45,701 nt of DNA, taken from an uncultured Blautia sp. GTDB taxonomy: Bacteria > Bacillota > Clostridia > Lachnospirales > Lachnospiraceae. The position numbers and the translations under genes were made by a program. Location: NCBI GenBank assembly GCA_945864225.1, contig CAMBAL010000013.1, forward strand, positions 1 to 45,701. Reading direction: 5' to 3'. Under the pieces are notes generated by a model. It was not told where the DNA came from. It saw only the letters and a program-made list of their open reading frames with translations, and did not search any database. This document shows positions 16,654 to 24,814 of the stretch, one piece after another. Numbering within the stretch: position 1 is the first letter of the stretch; each line of letters begins with the position of its first letter.

Positions 16654-18192
16654 ATGGCGGTTAAACTTTTATTGTTAATTATCTTTTTTGCAGTGATGGT
16701 GTGTGTGGGAGTGGTTTCCAGAAAACATGCCTCCAATGTAAACGATTTTGTACTTGGAGGAAGAAATGTTGGTCCGTGGCTGACAGCCTTTGCTTTTGGT
16801 ACTTCGTATTTCTCTGCAGTTGTGTTTGTGGGTTATGCGGGACAGTTTGGATGGAAATATGGTCTTGCATCTACCTGGATCGGACTTGGAAATGCATTTC
16901 TCGGAAGTCTTCTGGCATGGGTGGTTCTTGGAAGACGTACCAGAATTATGACTCAGCATATACAGGCTGCTACGATGCCGGACTTTTTTGGCAAACGATT
17001 TAACAGCAACGCGCTTCGGATTGCGGCATCAGCAATTGTATTTATCTTCCTGATTCCATATACCGCATCTCTTTATAATGGACTTTCCCGTCTGTTCGGG
17101 ATGGCGTTTGACATTCCGTATACGGCTTGCGTCGTTTTGATGGCTACTTTGACGGGCGTATATGTCATTCTGGGCGGATATATGGCTACGGCAATTAACG
17201 ATTTTATTCAGGGAATTGTTATGATCGGCGGTATTATTGCTGTTATCGCAGCGGTACTGAGCGGACAGGGCGGCTTCATGGAAGCTGTGGGCAAACTTGC
17301 GCAGCTGGAGAGTGACATTCCGGTAACTCAGGGACAGCCGGGTGCGTTTACTTCCTTTTTCGGACCGGATCCTCTGAATCTTCTGGGAGTTATCATTCTG
17401 ACTTCTCTTGGAACCTGGGGTCTTCCGCAGATGGTTCATAAATTTTACACGATTAAAAATGAAAAGGCAGTTAAGACCGGTACAGTGATCTCCACTGTTT
17501 TTGCAGTGATTATTTCCGGCGGATGCTATTTCCTTGGCGGATTTGGACGTCTGTTTGATGACCCGGCGATTTATAAAGCAGACGGAAGCATTGCTTATGA
17601 TGCAATTATTCCGCAGATGCTGTCCACACTGCCGGATATTCTGATTGGTGTAGTGGTTATTCTGGTATTGTCTGCGTCCATGTCAACACTTTCTTCTCTT
17701 GTTCTGACCTCCAGTTCCACACTGACACTGGATTTTATCAAGGGAAATATTGTGAAAGAGATGGATGAGAAAAAACAGCTCCTGGTTATGAGGGTGCTGA
17801 TTGTATTCTTCATTGCAATTTCTGTGGTGCTGGCACTGGATCCGCCTACCTTTATTGCACAGCTGATGGGTATTTCCTGGGGAGCACTGGCAGGTGCATT
17901 TCTGGCACCGTTTATGTATGGCCTCTTCTGGAAAAAAACAACACCGCTGGCTGTCTGGGCAAGCTTTATTTCCGGCGTGGGAATTACGGTTTCCAATATG
18001 TACTTTAAGTTTATTGCTTCTCCGATTAATGCCGGTGCAGTGGCAATGATCGTAGGTCTGGTGATCGTTCCTGTTGTAAGCCTAATCACACCGAAGATGA
18101 ATGAGAAAAAGGTCAATGATATTTTTGCCTGCTACGATGAGGGAGTTTATGTAAAACGGAAAGTGGCACTCCCGGAAGAAGAGAGAGCATAA
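16654..18192 (+). CDS. Sodium:solute symporter family transporter
   Basis: A 512-residue polytopic membrane protein of the SSS family, which imports sugars, amino acids or monocarboxylates with sodium. The N-terminal FVLGGRNVGPWLTAFAFGTS is the family signature, and about 12-13 hydrophobic helices follow. ATG 16654 follows GGGAGG with 7-nt spacing; the frame extends upstream to 16624, but through the operator region. The adjacent acyl-CoA ligase suggests a carboxylate substrate. No terminator of its own is seen before the antisense RNA promoter at 18228. Confidence 0.9.
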   Translation: MAVKLLLLIIFFAVMVCVGVVSRKHASNVNDFVLGGRNVGPWLTAFAFGTSYFSAVVFVGYAGQFGWKYGLASTWIGLGNAFLGSLLAWVVLGRRTRIMTQHIQAATMPDFFGKRFNSNALRIAASAIVFIFLIPYTASLYNGLSRLFGMAFDIPYTACVVLMATLTGVYVILGGYMATAINDFIQGIVMIGGIIAVIAAVLSGQGGFMEAVGKLAQLESDIPVTQGQPGAFTSFFGPDPLNLLGVIILTSLGTWGLPQMVHKFYTIKNEKAVKTGTVISTVFAVIISGGCYFLGGFGRLFDDPAIYKADGSIAYDAIIPQMLSTLPDILIGVVVILVLSASMSTLSSLVLTSSSTLTLDFIKGNIVKEMDEKKQLLVMRVLIVFFIAISVVLALDPPTFIAQLMGISWGALAGAFLAPFMYGLFWKKTTPLAVWASFISGVGITVSNMYFKFIASPINAGAVAMIVGLVIVPVVSLITPKMNEKKVNDIFACYDEGVYVKRKVALPEEERA

Positions 18193-18227
18193 TGAATAAT
18201 AAAAAATGCGGAAATTTATGTTTTGTC

Positions 18228-18256
18228 TTGCCGCCTGCTGCAAGATGTGCTATATT
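18228..18256 (+). promoter_or_regulatory. Promoter of the antitoxin RNA
   Basis: TTGCCG (18228-18233) and TATATT (18251-18256) are 17 bp apart. It lies downstream of the symporter stop with no ORF following, so it drives a non-coding transcript. Confidence 0.7.
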
Positions 18257-18262
18257 GAAAAT

Positions 18263-18360
18263 ATAAAAGGGAAAGCCAGAAAAGCGGCTTACCCCGAATA
18301 CTAAAGCATCAACCTCTTATAAGGTCAGCCGTCATTATTCGCAGTAATGGCGGCTATTTT
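18263..18360 (+). ncRNA. Putative antisense antitoxin RNA of a type I toxin-antitoxin pair
   Basis: About 98 nt from the predicted start to the end of a hairpin terminator: AGCCGTCATTA (18327-18337) pairs with TAATGGCGGCT (18345-18355), then ATTTTCG. Its 3' end overlaps the end of the toxin ORF on the other strand, and the rest would be antisense to the toxin mRNA 3' region. That mRNA probably ends near 18260, where AAGCC/GGCTT (18273-18290) read on the minus strand is followed by a T-rich tail. The geometry matches txpA/ratA-type systems. Confidence 0.65.
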
Positions 18361-18449
18361 CGTTTCCCCTTGAAAACCGTGTAACACAATCCAACAAGGG
18401 CAACAATGAATATTCCAATCTGAATTAAATCAGAGTATGTAACATACAT
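18354..18449 (-). CDS. Small hydrophobic toxin, putative holin-like (Hol_Tox family)
   Basis: A 31-codon ORF starts at ATG 18449 with MYVTYSDLIQIG, continues through one hydrophobic helix (IFIVALVGLCY) and ends in a basic tail (FKGKRK). This is the pattern of the short putative holin-like toxins of Firmicutes. A longer form from ATG 18473 adds eight residues (MNKDNSLP). The region just upstream of ATG 18449 holds AAGGA paired with TCCTT in a small hairpin (18453-18466), which could hide the ribosome binding site, as in many type I toxins. Known toxins of this kind damage the membrane. It is flanked by a promoter (18529-18500) and an antisense RNA. It is too short for routine gene calling. Confidence 0.72.
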   Translation of the reverse strand: MYVTYSDLIQIGIFIVALVGLCYTVFKGKRK

Positions 18450-18499
18450 TGGTAAGGAATTGTCCTTATTCATCGCAATTTTCTAGTTAAAATCGTTAC

Positions 18500-18529
18500 A
18501 GGATAGAACGTGTTTGAAAATAAGCTCAA
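18500..18529 (-). promoter_or_regulatory. Candidate toxin promoter
   Basis: Read on the minus strand, TTGAGC (18529-18524) and TATCCT (18505-18500) are 18 bp apart, giving a leader of roughly 45 nt before the short-form start. Confidence 0.5.
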
Positions 18530-18553
18530 TGTTTATGATTTCTCTTCAGACAT

Positions 18554-19363
18554 TTACATCAGGAGAAACTGGGCATTGCCCGAGAAAATCAGGTCTTTTT
18601 CCACCTGGGAAAGTCCGGTGAAAGACTGCAGGCGTTCGACGCATTCTTTCTGGCTGGTCCATGGGGTATCCGTTCCGAACAGAATCCGTTCTGCTCCGTG
18701 AAGATGGACCATACGGACAAACTGTTCCTCCGGCATATGCATGAGAGAATAGGCAGTATCCAGATATACAGGCCTGCCGCAAAGTTTTTCTTCTGCTTCG
18801 CGGTAATTTTCATTAGCTCCCATATGGGCGAGGATCAGTCTGGGCGGAGCAACTTCATCCAGAACATGGAGAATCATGTCAGGAGAACAGAACTCTTCTT
18901 CAGGGGTGTAGGGATCGTAACCGGCATGAGTAAGAATGGAAAGGCCGAGTTCCGATGCTTTGTCAATGATCCGCATGTAATGGATATCATCAAAGTGAAG
19001 TCCCTGGTAATTGGGATGAAGCTTGATACCCCGGAAACCTTCGTTTTTGATCTGTTGAAGCTGGTCTTTATAGTGCTCAGACAGGGGATGGAGGCTTGCC
19101 AGGGAAATTAGTTTCGGTCCTGGAATGTCTGCATAAGTTTCATTTACATGGACGGCGAAACGGAAAATGGAGTCAAACTGATGCGGGTCTGTAACAATGG
19201 GGAGGACAACGCTGACGTCAATTCCCCCCTGCTCCATGGAAGCCCGCAGTCCGTCTACGGTACCATTCATACTGGGGGGCAGATGGATAATGGAAGAGAG
19301 ATTGGGAATTGCTTTGGCAGCAACTTTATCCGGAAAAATATGTGTGTGAAAATCAATAATCAT
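18554..19363 (-). CDS. Amidohydrolase family protein (Amidohydro_2-type TIM barrel)
   Basis: A 269-residue metal-dependent hydrolase or decarboxylase. The N-terminal metal motif is IIDFHTHIFP, with KLHPNYQG, ILTHAG, LILAHMGAN and the late aspartate in FGTDTPW following, in the usual order. The start at 19363 is fixed by AGGAGG just upstream; the open frame to 19429 is not translated. Family members include decarboxylases of aromatic acids and lactonase-like enzymes; the substrate here is unknown. Its neighbours (acid transporter, acyl-CoA ligase, ACT protein) make a carboxylate pathway plausible. Confidence 0.88.
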   Translation of the reverse strand: MIIDFHTHIFPDKVAAKAIPNLSSIIHLPPSMNGTVDGLRASMEQGGIDVSVVLPIVTDPHQFDSIFRFAVHVNETYADIPGPKLISLASLHPLSEHYKDQLQQIKNEGFRGIKLHPNYQGLHFDDIHYMRIIDKASELGLSILTHAGYDPYTPEEEFCSPDMILHVLDEVAPPRLILAHMGANENYREAEEKLCGRPVYLDTAYSLMHMPEEQFVRMVHLHGAERILFGTDTPWTSQKECVERLQSFTGLSQVEKDLIFSGNAQFLLM

Positions 19364-19516
19364 GGGAATCCTCCTGAAACATAAATCGGCGTTTTCATTA
19401 AGTATAACTGAAAAAAAGTAGAGTTTCAAGATTACAGTTCATGGGAACGGAGTGAACAGCAGTGTTTCCAGAGCGTATGGGAAAATTGCTTTCTGACAGA
19501 TGCGGCGCATAGATTC

Positions 19517-19545
19517 TTGCGGAATCATGGGTATCGTGGTAGTAT
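19517..19545 (+). promoter_or_regulatory. Candidate promoter of the ACT-domain gene
   Basis: TTGCGG (19517-19522) and TAGTAT (19540-19545) are 17 bp apart. Confidence 0.5.
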
Positions 19546-19608
19546 TATCTGGAGCGGAATACGATATTTACAGGAAAAAGTGAATAAGTAGAAAAGAGGA
19601 GAAAAATT

Positions 19609-20037
19609 ATGATCAAACAGAATATTGTTTTTGTGGAAAATAAGGCAGGAAGCCTTCGGAAAGTGACAGAAATTCTGGCAGGAGAAAAAATTGACATTTA
19701 TGGATTTGCATGTTTTGATGCACCGGAATTTGCCCTTTTCCGTATGGTATCCAGTGATGCGGAAAAAGCAGAAAAAGTTCTTACAGAAAATGGTTTTATC
19801 AACCGTATTACCAATGTAATCGCAGTAAATGTGAAGGATGAAGTCGGAGGGCTGGATGAGATTCTGAATGTAGTCGGTGAGAGCAATATCAGTCTAGATT
19901 ATATTTATACCTCCTATCACAGAACCAATCAGATTCCGGTTGTGATTCTGCATTCAGATGAGATCTTTCTTACAGAAAGTATTCTCAGGAATAATGGATT
20001 TAAAGCTATAGACAGTGTGGATGAGCTTGTGAAATAA
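19609..20037 (+). CDS. Tandem ACT-domain protein
   Basis: A 142-residue stand-alone regulator-like protein made of two ACT folds. The first is about residues 1-68 (IVFVENKAGSLRKVTEILA) and the second about 70-140 (VKDEVGGLDEILNVVGES). ACT domains bind amino acids or similar small ligands. In Clostridia and archaea, proteins like this often sit beside phenylacetate-CoA-ligase or indolepyruvate oxidoreductase genes, so the nearby acyl-CoA ligase may be relevant. The ribosome binding site AGAGGAG is good. It ends in a clear terminator. Confidence 0.88.
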   Translation: MIKQNIVFVENKAGSLRKVTEILAGEKIDIYGFACFDAPEFALFRMVSSDAEKAEKVLTENGFINRITNVIAVNVKDEVGGLDEILNVVGESNISLDYIYTSYHRTNQIPVVILHSDEIFLTESILRNNGFKAIDSVDELVK

Positions 20038-20107
20038 AGCGGATTGTTCAGTGCATCGCTCTGCGGCGGAGAGGAATTATATTGCGAAAGCAATCCGCCG
20101 CAGTCGG

Positions 20108-20134
20108 AGAATCCTGCAGAGCAGGATTCTTTTT
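20108..20134 (+). terminator. Terminator of the ACT-domain gene
   Basis: AGAATCCTGC (20108-20117) and GCAGGATTCT (20121-20130) form a perfect 10-bp stem followed by TTTT. Confidence 0.85.
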
Positions 20135-20153
20135 AACTGAGCAATCTTTTGTT

Positions 20154-20837
20154 TTACCGGATATCCCCGCCCATCAGATGGTCGATGTTTCCGATTCCGG
20201 ATTCTTCGCCAAGACGTCTTGCAAAGTCAGAAGCAACGCATACAACGGTTTCTTCATGAAGGAAATCCGTAATCTCCGCATCAAAAAGCATGTTGGCCTG
20301 AGCGTCAAATTCCTCGTCTCCATCCCAGAAAATAACCGTCAGAGGCATCCAGGGGAATGCATGAATAACATACCCCACATCCCCCTGGGAAATGGGGGTT
20401 CCATGGAGTGCCAGACAGGCTTTTTCCAGTTCCTGTATATGCCCGTTGAATGTTTGTGCCAGTGGTTTCAGAATGGTTCGCTGAAAGGTAGGATCAAAGG
20501 GGGCCGCGCGTTTGACATGGCGAAACGGAACAAAGGTTCCGCAGACCTTTGCCTGGGGTTTGGCATAATAAAACAGGTTGTAGATGGTGATAATTGTATT
20601 GAATTTCAGGCGCTTTTCCGGATCGTCTGTAAGTGTGGTCATACCGGTTGTGCGGTCAATACGGTAGATCTGTGAAAAATAGGGGATATACAGTGCTTTC
20701 TCGTCGGCTTCCAGAGAAAAGCGCCGGATCAGTTCTTCCTGATCCATTTCCAGAAATTTATTGCGCCAGTTTTCACAGGTAAGTTCATAGTGGTCAACGG
20801 GCTTTCCCTTCCGCTGTGTGATATAGCTGTCTCTCAT
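20154..20837 (-). CDS. DUF3786 domain-containing protein
   Basis: A 227-residue soluble protein. The order DPEKRLKFNTIITIYNLFYYAKP, then FVPFRHVKRAAPFDPTF, then FPWMPLTVIFWDGDEEF is characteristic of DUF3786, a family of unknown function common in anaerobes and sometimes linked to corrinoid or acetyl-CoA metabolism. No signal peptide or membrane helix is present. The minus-strand start is preceded by GGAGGAATC. It stands alone between convergent and divergent genes. Confidence 0.85.
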   Translation of the reverse strand: MRDSYITQRKGKPVDHYELTCENWRNKFLEMDQEELIRRFSLEADEKALYIPYFSQIYRIDRTTGMTTLTDDPEKRLKFNTIITIYNLFYYAKPQAKVCGTFVPFRHVKRAAPFDPTFQRTILKPLAQTFNGHIQELEKACLALHGTPISQGDVGYVIHAFPWMPLTVIFWDGDEEFDAQANMLFDAEITDFLHEETVVCVASDFARRLGEESGIGNIDHLMGGDIR

Positions 20838-20961
20838 GTGATTCCTCCAGTGCTTGTAATAAATTCATCATACCACAGATTTGTAGAAGACGGGTAAAAT
20901 TCTCCAAAAACATATAGAATCTTCATAATACAGTCCTGATCAAAAGGTCTGAGAATTCGGG

Positions 20962-20990
20962 TTGCAGTTGTCAGGATGCAGTGATAGAAT
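20962..20990 (+). promoter_or_regulatory. azlCD promoter
   Basis: TTGCAG (20962-20967) and TAGAAT (20985-20990) are 17 bp apart, giving a leader of about 130 nt before azlC. Confidence 0.65.
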
Positions 20991-21042
20991 AGAAGAAGTC
21001 TGAAATGACAGGATAAATGGAAATTCTGTTAAGGAAGAACAA

Positions 21043-21141
21043 ATGAGGAAATCGGATACATCGGTTTGCTGGTTATTGGATGCGGCTGCTTTGAAACCGG
21101 TGTATGAAATAATGGAGGGAGAAGTTTTATGGATATCGTAA
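21043..21141 (+). CDS. Candidate leader peptide overlapping azlC
   Basis: ATG 21043 has AAGGA 7 nt upstream and opens 32 codons that stop at 21139-21141, thirteen bases inside azlC in another frame. The peptide begins MRKSDTSVCWLLDAAALKPV and has nine Leu/Ile/Val codons, including Leu-Leu. A strong hairpin (21056-21067 with 21094-21105) lies within it. Its position before a branched-chain amino acid exporter suggests translational coupling or attenuation. This is inference from layout; the peptide has no known homologue that I recognise. Confidence 0.45.
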   Translation: MRKSDTSVCWLLDAAALKPVYEIMEGEVLWIS

Positions 21142-21845
21142 GCTTTCGGCGAGGACTGAAAGATGGAGTCCCGATCGGACTTGGTTATTTTGCAGTATCG
21201 TTTACATTTGGTATGATGGCGGTTTCCGGGGGGATGAGCACCTGGCAGGCCGCTTTGATCTCGCTGACCAATCTTACTTCTGCAGGGCAGTTTGCGGGAC
21301 TGGATATCATACTGGCATCCGGATCCTATTGGGAAATGGCGCTGACACAGCTGATCATTAATCTCCGGTATTGCCTGATGTCGTTTTCTCTGGCACAGAA
21401 ACTGCGCAGAGATGTGCCGTGGGCACACCGATTTGTGGTGGCATTCGGTGTGACAGATGAGATTTTTGGAGTCAGTGCAAGTCAGGAGGGAAAAATCAGC
21501 CCCTGGTATAATTATGGCGCCATGTGTGTGGCAATACCCGGCTGGACACTGGGAACTATCGCAGGAGGTATTTCGGGAAATCTGCTTCCGGCATTTATGG
21601 TTAGTGCACTGAGTGTTGCTATTTACGGAATGTTTCTGGCAGTGATCATTCCTACGGCCAAGAAAAACCGGACTGTACTGGGTGTTGTGATCGGAGCCAT
21701 GGCAGTGAGCAGCCTGTTTGCGGTAGTTCCGGTATTGAAGAAGGTCTCTTCCGGTTTTGTGATCATTATTACAACGGTAGTGGTGGCAGGAATCGCTGCC
21801 CTGATCTGTCCGGTAAAAGAGGAGGAAAACGCTCATGAGTCATAA
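21129..21845 (+). CDS. azlC: Branched-chain amino acid exporter large subunit AzlC
   Basis: A 238-residue membrane protein of the AzlC family, which with AzlD exports branched-chain amino acids and confers azaleucine resistance in Bacillus subtilis. The family N-terminus FRRGLKDGVPIGLGYFAVSFTFGMMA is interrupted only by normal variation, and several hydrophobic helices follow. GGAGGGAG precedes ATG 21129. It overlaps azlD by 11 bp, and a leader ORF overlaps its own start. Confidence 0.92.
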   Translation: MDIVSFRRGLKDGVPIGLGYFAVSFTFGMMAVSGGMSTWQAALISLTNLTSAGQFAGLDIILASGSYWEMALTQLIINLRYCLMSFSLAQKLRRDVPWAHRFVVAFGVTDEIFGVSASQEGKISPWYNYGAMCVAIPGWTLGTIAGGISGNLLPAFMVSALSVAIYGMFLAVIIPTAKKNRTVLGVVIGAMAVSSLFAVVPVLKKVSSGFVIIITTVVVAGIAALICPVKEEENAHES

Positions 21846-22152
21846 TATTTATGTATATATTCTGGTGATGGCAGGGGTTACCTATCTGATTCGTATGCTT
21901 CCGCTGGTATTATTTCGCAGAGAAATCACCAGTCCTTTTGTAAAGTCGTTTTTGTATTATGTTCCCTATGCATGTCTGGCAGCAATGACATTTCCGGCCA
22001 TTCTTTTTTCGACGGCAAGTGTGATTTCGGCTGTGGTCGGGTTTGCCGTGGCGCTGATCGCGGCATATAAAGAAAAAAGCCTGCTGACAGTGGCATTGTG
22101 TGCATGTGCGGCAGTGTTCGTGGCAGAGAGGATATTGGAAATAGTGGCATGA
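21835..22152 (+). CDS. azlD: Branched-chain amino acid exporter small subunit AzlD
   Basis: A 105-residue membrane protein with about four hydrophobic helices and the family pattern TYLIRMLPLVLFRR followed by FLYYVPYACLAAMTFPAIL. The start lies inside azlC after GAGGAAAAC, so the two are translationally coupled and form one transporter. Confidence 0.92.
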   Translation: MSHNIYVYILVMAGVTYLIRMLPLVLFRREITSPFVKSFLYYVPYACLAAMTFPAILFSTASVISAVVGFAVALIAAYKEKSLLTVALCACAAVFVAERILEIVA

Positions 22153-22165
22153 TGCCATGTGAAAG

Positions 22166-22199
22166 AAAAAAGACAAGCGCGGGAACTTGTCTTTTTTCT
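22166..22199. terminator. Bidirectional terminator between azlD and dapF
   Basis: AAAAAAGACAAG (22166-22177) pairs with CTTGTCTTTTTT (22186-22197). A-rich and T-rich flanks allow it to work on both strands for the convergent genes. Confidence 0.88.
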
Positions 22200-22224
22200 T
22201 TTTGTCTATGTATTTGAAAATCTT

Positions 22225-23079
22225 TTATTCCCCAAGGAAAGCAAGGTCGATTTCCCCGTCAAAAACAGTAGCAGCCGGGCCTGTCATATAAACCAGGTTT
22301 TCTGCCTGATCCCAGAAAATCTGCAGATCACCGCCGAGAAGTTTTACTGTGACCGGTTTGTCACCATCCACATGACCGTTCAGGATGGAAGCAACCGCAA
22401 CTGCGCAGGCACCGGTTCCGCAGGCAAGTGTTTCTCCGGAACCTCTTTCCCAGACGCGCATCTGAACCGTATGACGGTCAAGAACTTTTACAAATTCGGT
22501 ATTGACTCTGTCCGGGAATACAAGGTGGTTTTCGAAAGATGGCCCTATTTTTTCGAGATCCAGATTGTCGATTTCGTCCATATAGATGATCGCGTGAGGA
22601 TTTCCCATGGAAACAGCAGTCATATGGTAGGTGTTTCCGTCGACATCGATAGGGGCGTCAATGACCTGTTCTGTTTCTGCGACAACCGGGATCTGGGAAG
22701 CTGTAAGGATCGGTGATCCCATGTTGACTTTTACCATGGAGACTTTGCCGTCTTTTATCGTGAGATCCAGGTATTTGATGCCGCTTCTGGTTGCAACGCT
22801 GATGCTGGTTTTGTCCACGATACCGTAATCGTAGGCATATTTGGCCACGCAGCGGATACCGTTGCCGCACATGGCTCCCTGTGAGCCGTCCAGATTGTAC
22901 ATATCCATTTCGCAGTCTGCAATATCTGACGGTTTGATGAGAATCAGCCCGTCAGAACCGATGCCGAAATGACGGTCACTGACGAATTTGGCAACCTCTG
23001 ATGGATTTTTAACAGTTTCCTGAAAACAGTTGACATATACGTAATCGTTTCCGATCCCATGCATTTTGGTAAATTTCAT
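22225..23079 (-). CDS. dapF: Diaminopimelate epimerase
   Basis: Interconverts LL- and meso-diaminopimelate for lysine and peptidoglycan synthesis. The protein has 284 residues. The N-terminus is FTKMHGIGNDYVYVN. The two catalytic cysteines lie in MCGNGIRCVAKY and in LACGTGACAVAVAS. AAGGAGG precedes the start. A single-gene unit with a leader of about 130 nt containing two stems (23158-23192 and 23100-23141) below a TATAAT at 23224-23219. It fits the DAP-specific MurE encoded later in the window. Confidence 0.95.
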   Translation of the reverse strand: MKFTKMHGIGNDYVYVNCFQETVKNPSEVAKFVSDRHFGIGSDGLILIKPSDIADCEMDMYNLDGSQGAMCGNGIRCVAKYAYDYGIVDKTSISVATRSGIKYLDLTIKDGKVSMVKVNMGSPILTASQIPVVAETEQVIDAPIDVDGNTYHMTAVSMGNPHAIIYMDEIDNLDLEKIGPSFENHLVFPDRVNTEFVKVLDRHTVQMRVWERGSGETLACGTGACAVAVASILNGHVDGDKPVTVKLLGGDLQIFWDQAENLVYMTGPAATVFDGEIDLAFLGE

Positions 23080-23291
23080 TGTAATTCCTCCTTAAAAGTC
23101 CGGCAGTTTTATGAATGATCTGAAAAGACTGACATTGCCGGTATTATTTATACTTTTGCAGAATGTGTGCTGTCGCTCAGGGCAGATTCTGCGTTCCCCT
23201 CTTCCGGAACATTTTCCCATTATATAGAATAAATGTTACCAAAATGTGTGCATTCTGAAAAAATTGCGGTTTGCTGATTATGTGAAATCGG

Positions 23292-24545
23292 TCAGTTCAG
23301 TAATTTCAGAATTTCCGGGAATGGTTCCAGGCTGCGCCTGAGAATGCCGGTTACCTGTGCGATAAGAATTCCATAATTTGTGATAGGAACATTCTGATCA
23401 CAGCAGCAGGCAATGCGGTATTTCATTTCACGTTCGTTCAGCATACAGCCGCCGCAGTGAACGACCAGCTTATAGGAACTCACATCATCGGGAAATTCTG
23501 TGCCGGAAATAAATTCAAAAACAGGTTCTTTGCCGGTATACTGGCGGATCCAGTTAGGCATTTTGAATGTGCCGATATCATCGCACTGGCGGTGATGGGT
23601 ACAGCCTTCTGCGATCAGGATCTTATCACCGTCCTGAATGGAATCCAGCGCTGCAACCCCGCGGACAGAGGTTTCCAGATCTCCCTTGTATCTGGCAAAA
23701 AGGATGGAAAAAGAGGTCAGAGTGATGTCATCAGGTGTGTCTTTGGATACACGGGCAAAGGCCTGGCTGTCAGTAATGACCATGGACGGCTTGATTCCTT
23801 TGGTAATCAGAAGATCCAGTGTGGCTTTTAATTCTGTATCCCTTACCACGAGAGAAGATGCTCCGGATTCCAGAATCGCGCGGATCGTCTGCTGCTGCGG
23901 CAGGATCAGACGGCCTTTCGGCGCTGCCTTGTCAATGGGAACGACCAGGATCACCAGATCGAGAGGATGGATAAGGTCCGTAATAATTGGATATTTATGC
24001 GTATCTTCCGGTTTCAGAGAAGCGATGATCTCTTTCAGTTCCTGAATATTGGTGTGCGTTTCTGCACTCACCCAGATTTCCCGTCCGCAATTATCGGAGT
24101 TTGAAGAAAGACTTGCAGATGCGGCAAGTTCCGCCTGCTGTTCCTGCGGCATGAGATCCAGTTTGTTATATACAATCAGATAAGAGATGCCTTTTGCCTG
24201 GAATCTGGCGATCAGTTCCTCTTCCTCGGGTGTTTTGCCGAGAGTGCCGTCTATTACCAGAACTGCGATATCTGTTTTGTTCAGGACCTGATAGCTCTTT
24301 TTGACGCGAAGAGAACCAAGTTCCCCGCTGTCGTCAATGCCGGGGGTATCCACGACCATGACCGGTCCCAGCGGAAGAAGTTCCATTGTCTTATAAACGG
24401 GGTCCGTGGTAGTGCCTTTAACATCTGACACAATTGCCAGATTCTGACCGGTAACAGCGTTAATTACGCTGGATTTGCCGGCATTACGCTTTCCAAAAAA
24501 GCTGATATGTACCCGTTCAGCTGCCGGTGTCTGATTCATTCCCAT
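23292..24545 (-). CDS. hydF: [FeFe]-hydrogenase maturation GTPase HydF
   Basis: The scaffold that carries and delivers the di-iron precursor of the hydrogenase H-cluster. The protein has 417 residues. The N-terminal GTPase has G1 GKRNAGKSS, DTPGIDD and NKLD. The C-terminal iron-sulphur and dimerisation region has CTHHRQCDD and then HCGGC, giving the CxH...HCxxC signature that separates HydF from other Era-like GTPases. GGGAGGG precedes the ATG. hydE and hydG are not in the window. Confidence 0.95.
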   Translation of the reverse strand: MGMNQTPAAERVHISFFGKRNAGKSSVINAVTGQNLAIVSDVKGTTTDPVYKTMELLPLGPVMVVDTPGIDDSGELGSLRVKKSYQVLNKTDIAVLVIDGTLGKTPEEEELIARFQAKGISYLIVYNKLDLMPQEQQAELAASASLSSNSDNCGREIWVSAETHTNIQELKEIIASLKPEDTHKYPIITDLIHPLDLVILVVPIDKAAPKGRLILPQQQTIRAILESGASSLVVRDTELKATLDLLITKGIKPSMVITDSQAFARVSKDTPDDITLTSFSILFARYKGDLETSVRGVAALDSIQDGDKILIAEGCTHHRQCDDIGTFKMPNWIRQYTGKEPVFEFISGTEFPDDVSSYKLVVHCGGCMLNEREMKYRIACCCDQNVPITNYGILIAQVTGILRRSLEPFPEILKLLN

Positions 24546-24602
24546 AAAAACCCTCCCTGTCTCATTTCCTCATCCTGTAGCTCACACATGTTCCTTCCTT
24601 TT

Positions 24603-24631
24603 ATTATAAAAAAAACTGGTTTATTATGCAA
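24603..24631 (-). promoter_or_regulatory. hydF promoter
   Basis: Minus strand TTGCAT (24631-24626) and TATAAT (24608-24603) are 17 bp apart. Confidence 0.8.
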
Positions 24632-24713
24632 CAGATTTGACAGGAAGAATGAAATTTTGGCGAAGATACGGTAGAAGACGTCAAAATTTGTATGTAAATA
24701 ACAGAAATACATC

Positions 24714-24741
24714 TTGCATAATTTGAGAAATCCGTTATAAT
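24714..24741 (+). promoter_or_regulatory. Promoter of the amino-acid ABC transporter operon
   Basis: TTGCAT (24714-24719) and TATAAT (24736-24741) are 16 bp apart. A perfect stem CATATTTC/GAAATATG (24774-24798) lies just before the AAAGGAGG ribosome binding site and could affect its access. Confidence 0.75.
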
Positions 24742-24814
24742 GTAAAAATAATGAATACCATTTAATATTTATGCATATTTCTGGATGACGGAAATATGAA
24801 AAAGGAGGATATCT

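Noticed and set aside
24750-24780. Possible arginine-box-like sequence before the ABC transporter operon
   Set aside because: Only loose half-site similarity; it does not form a convincing palindrome.
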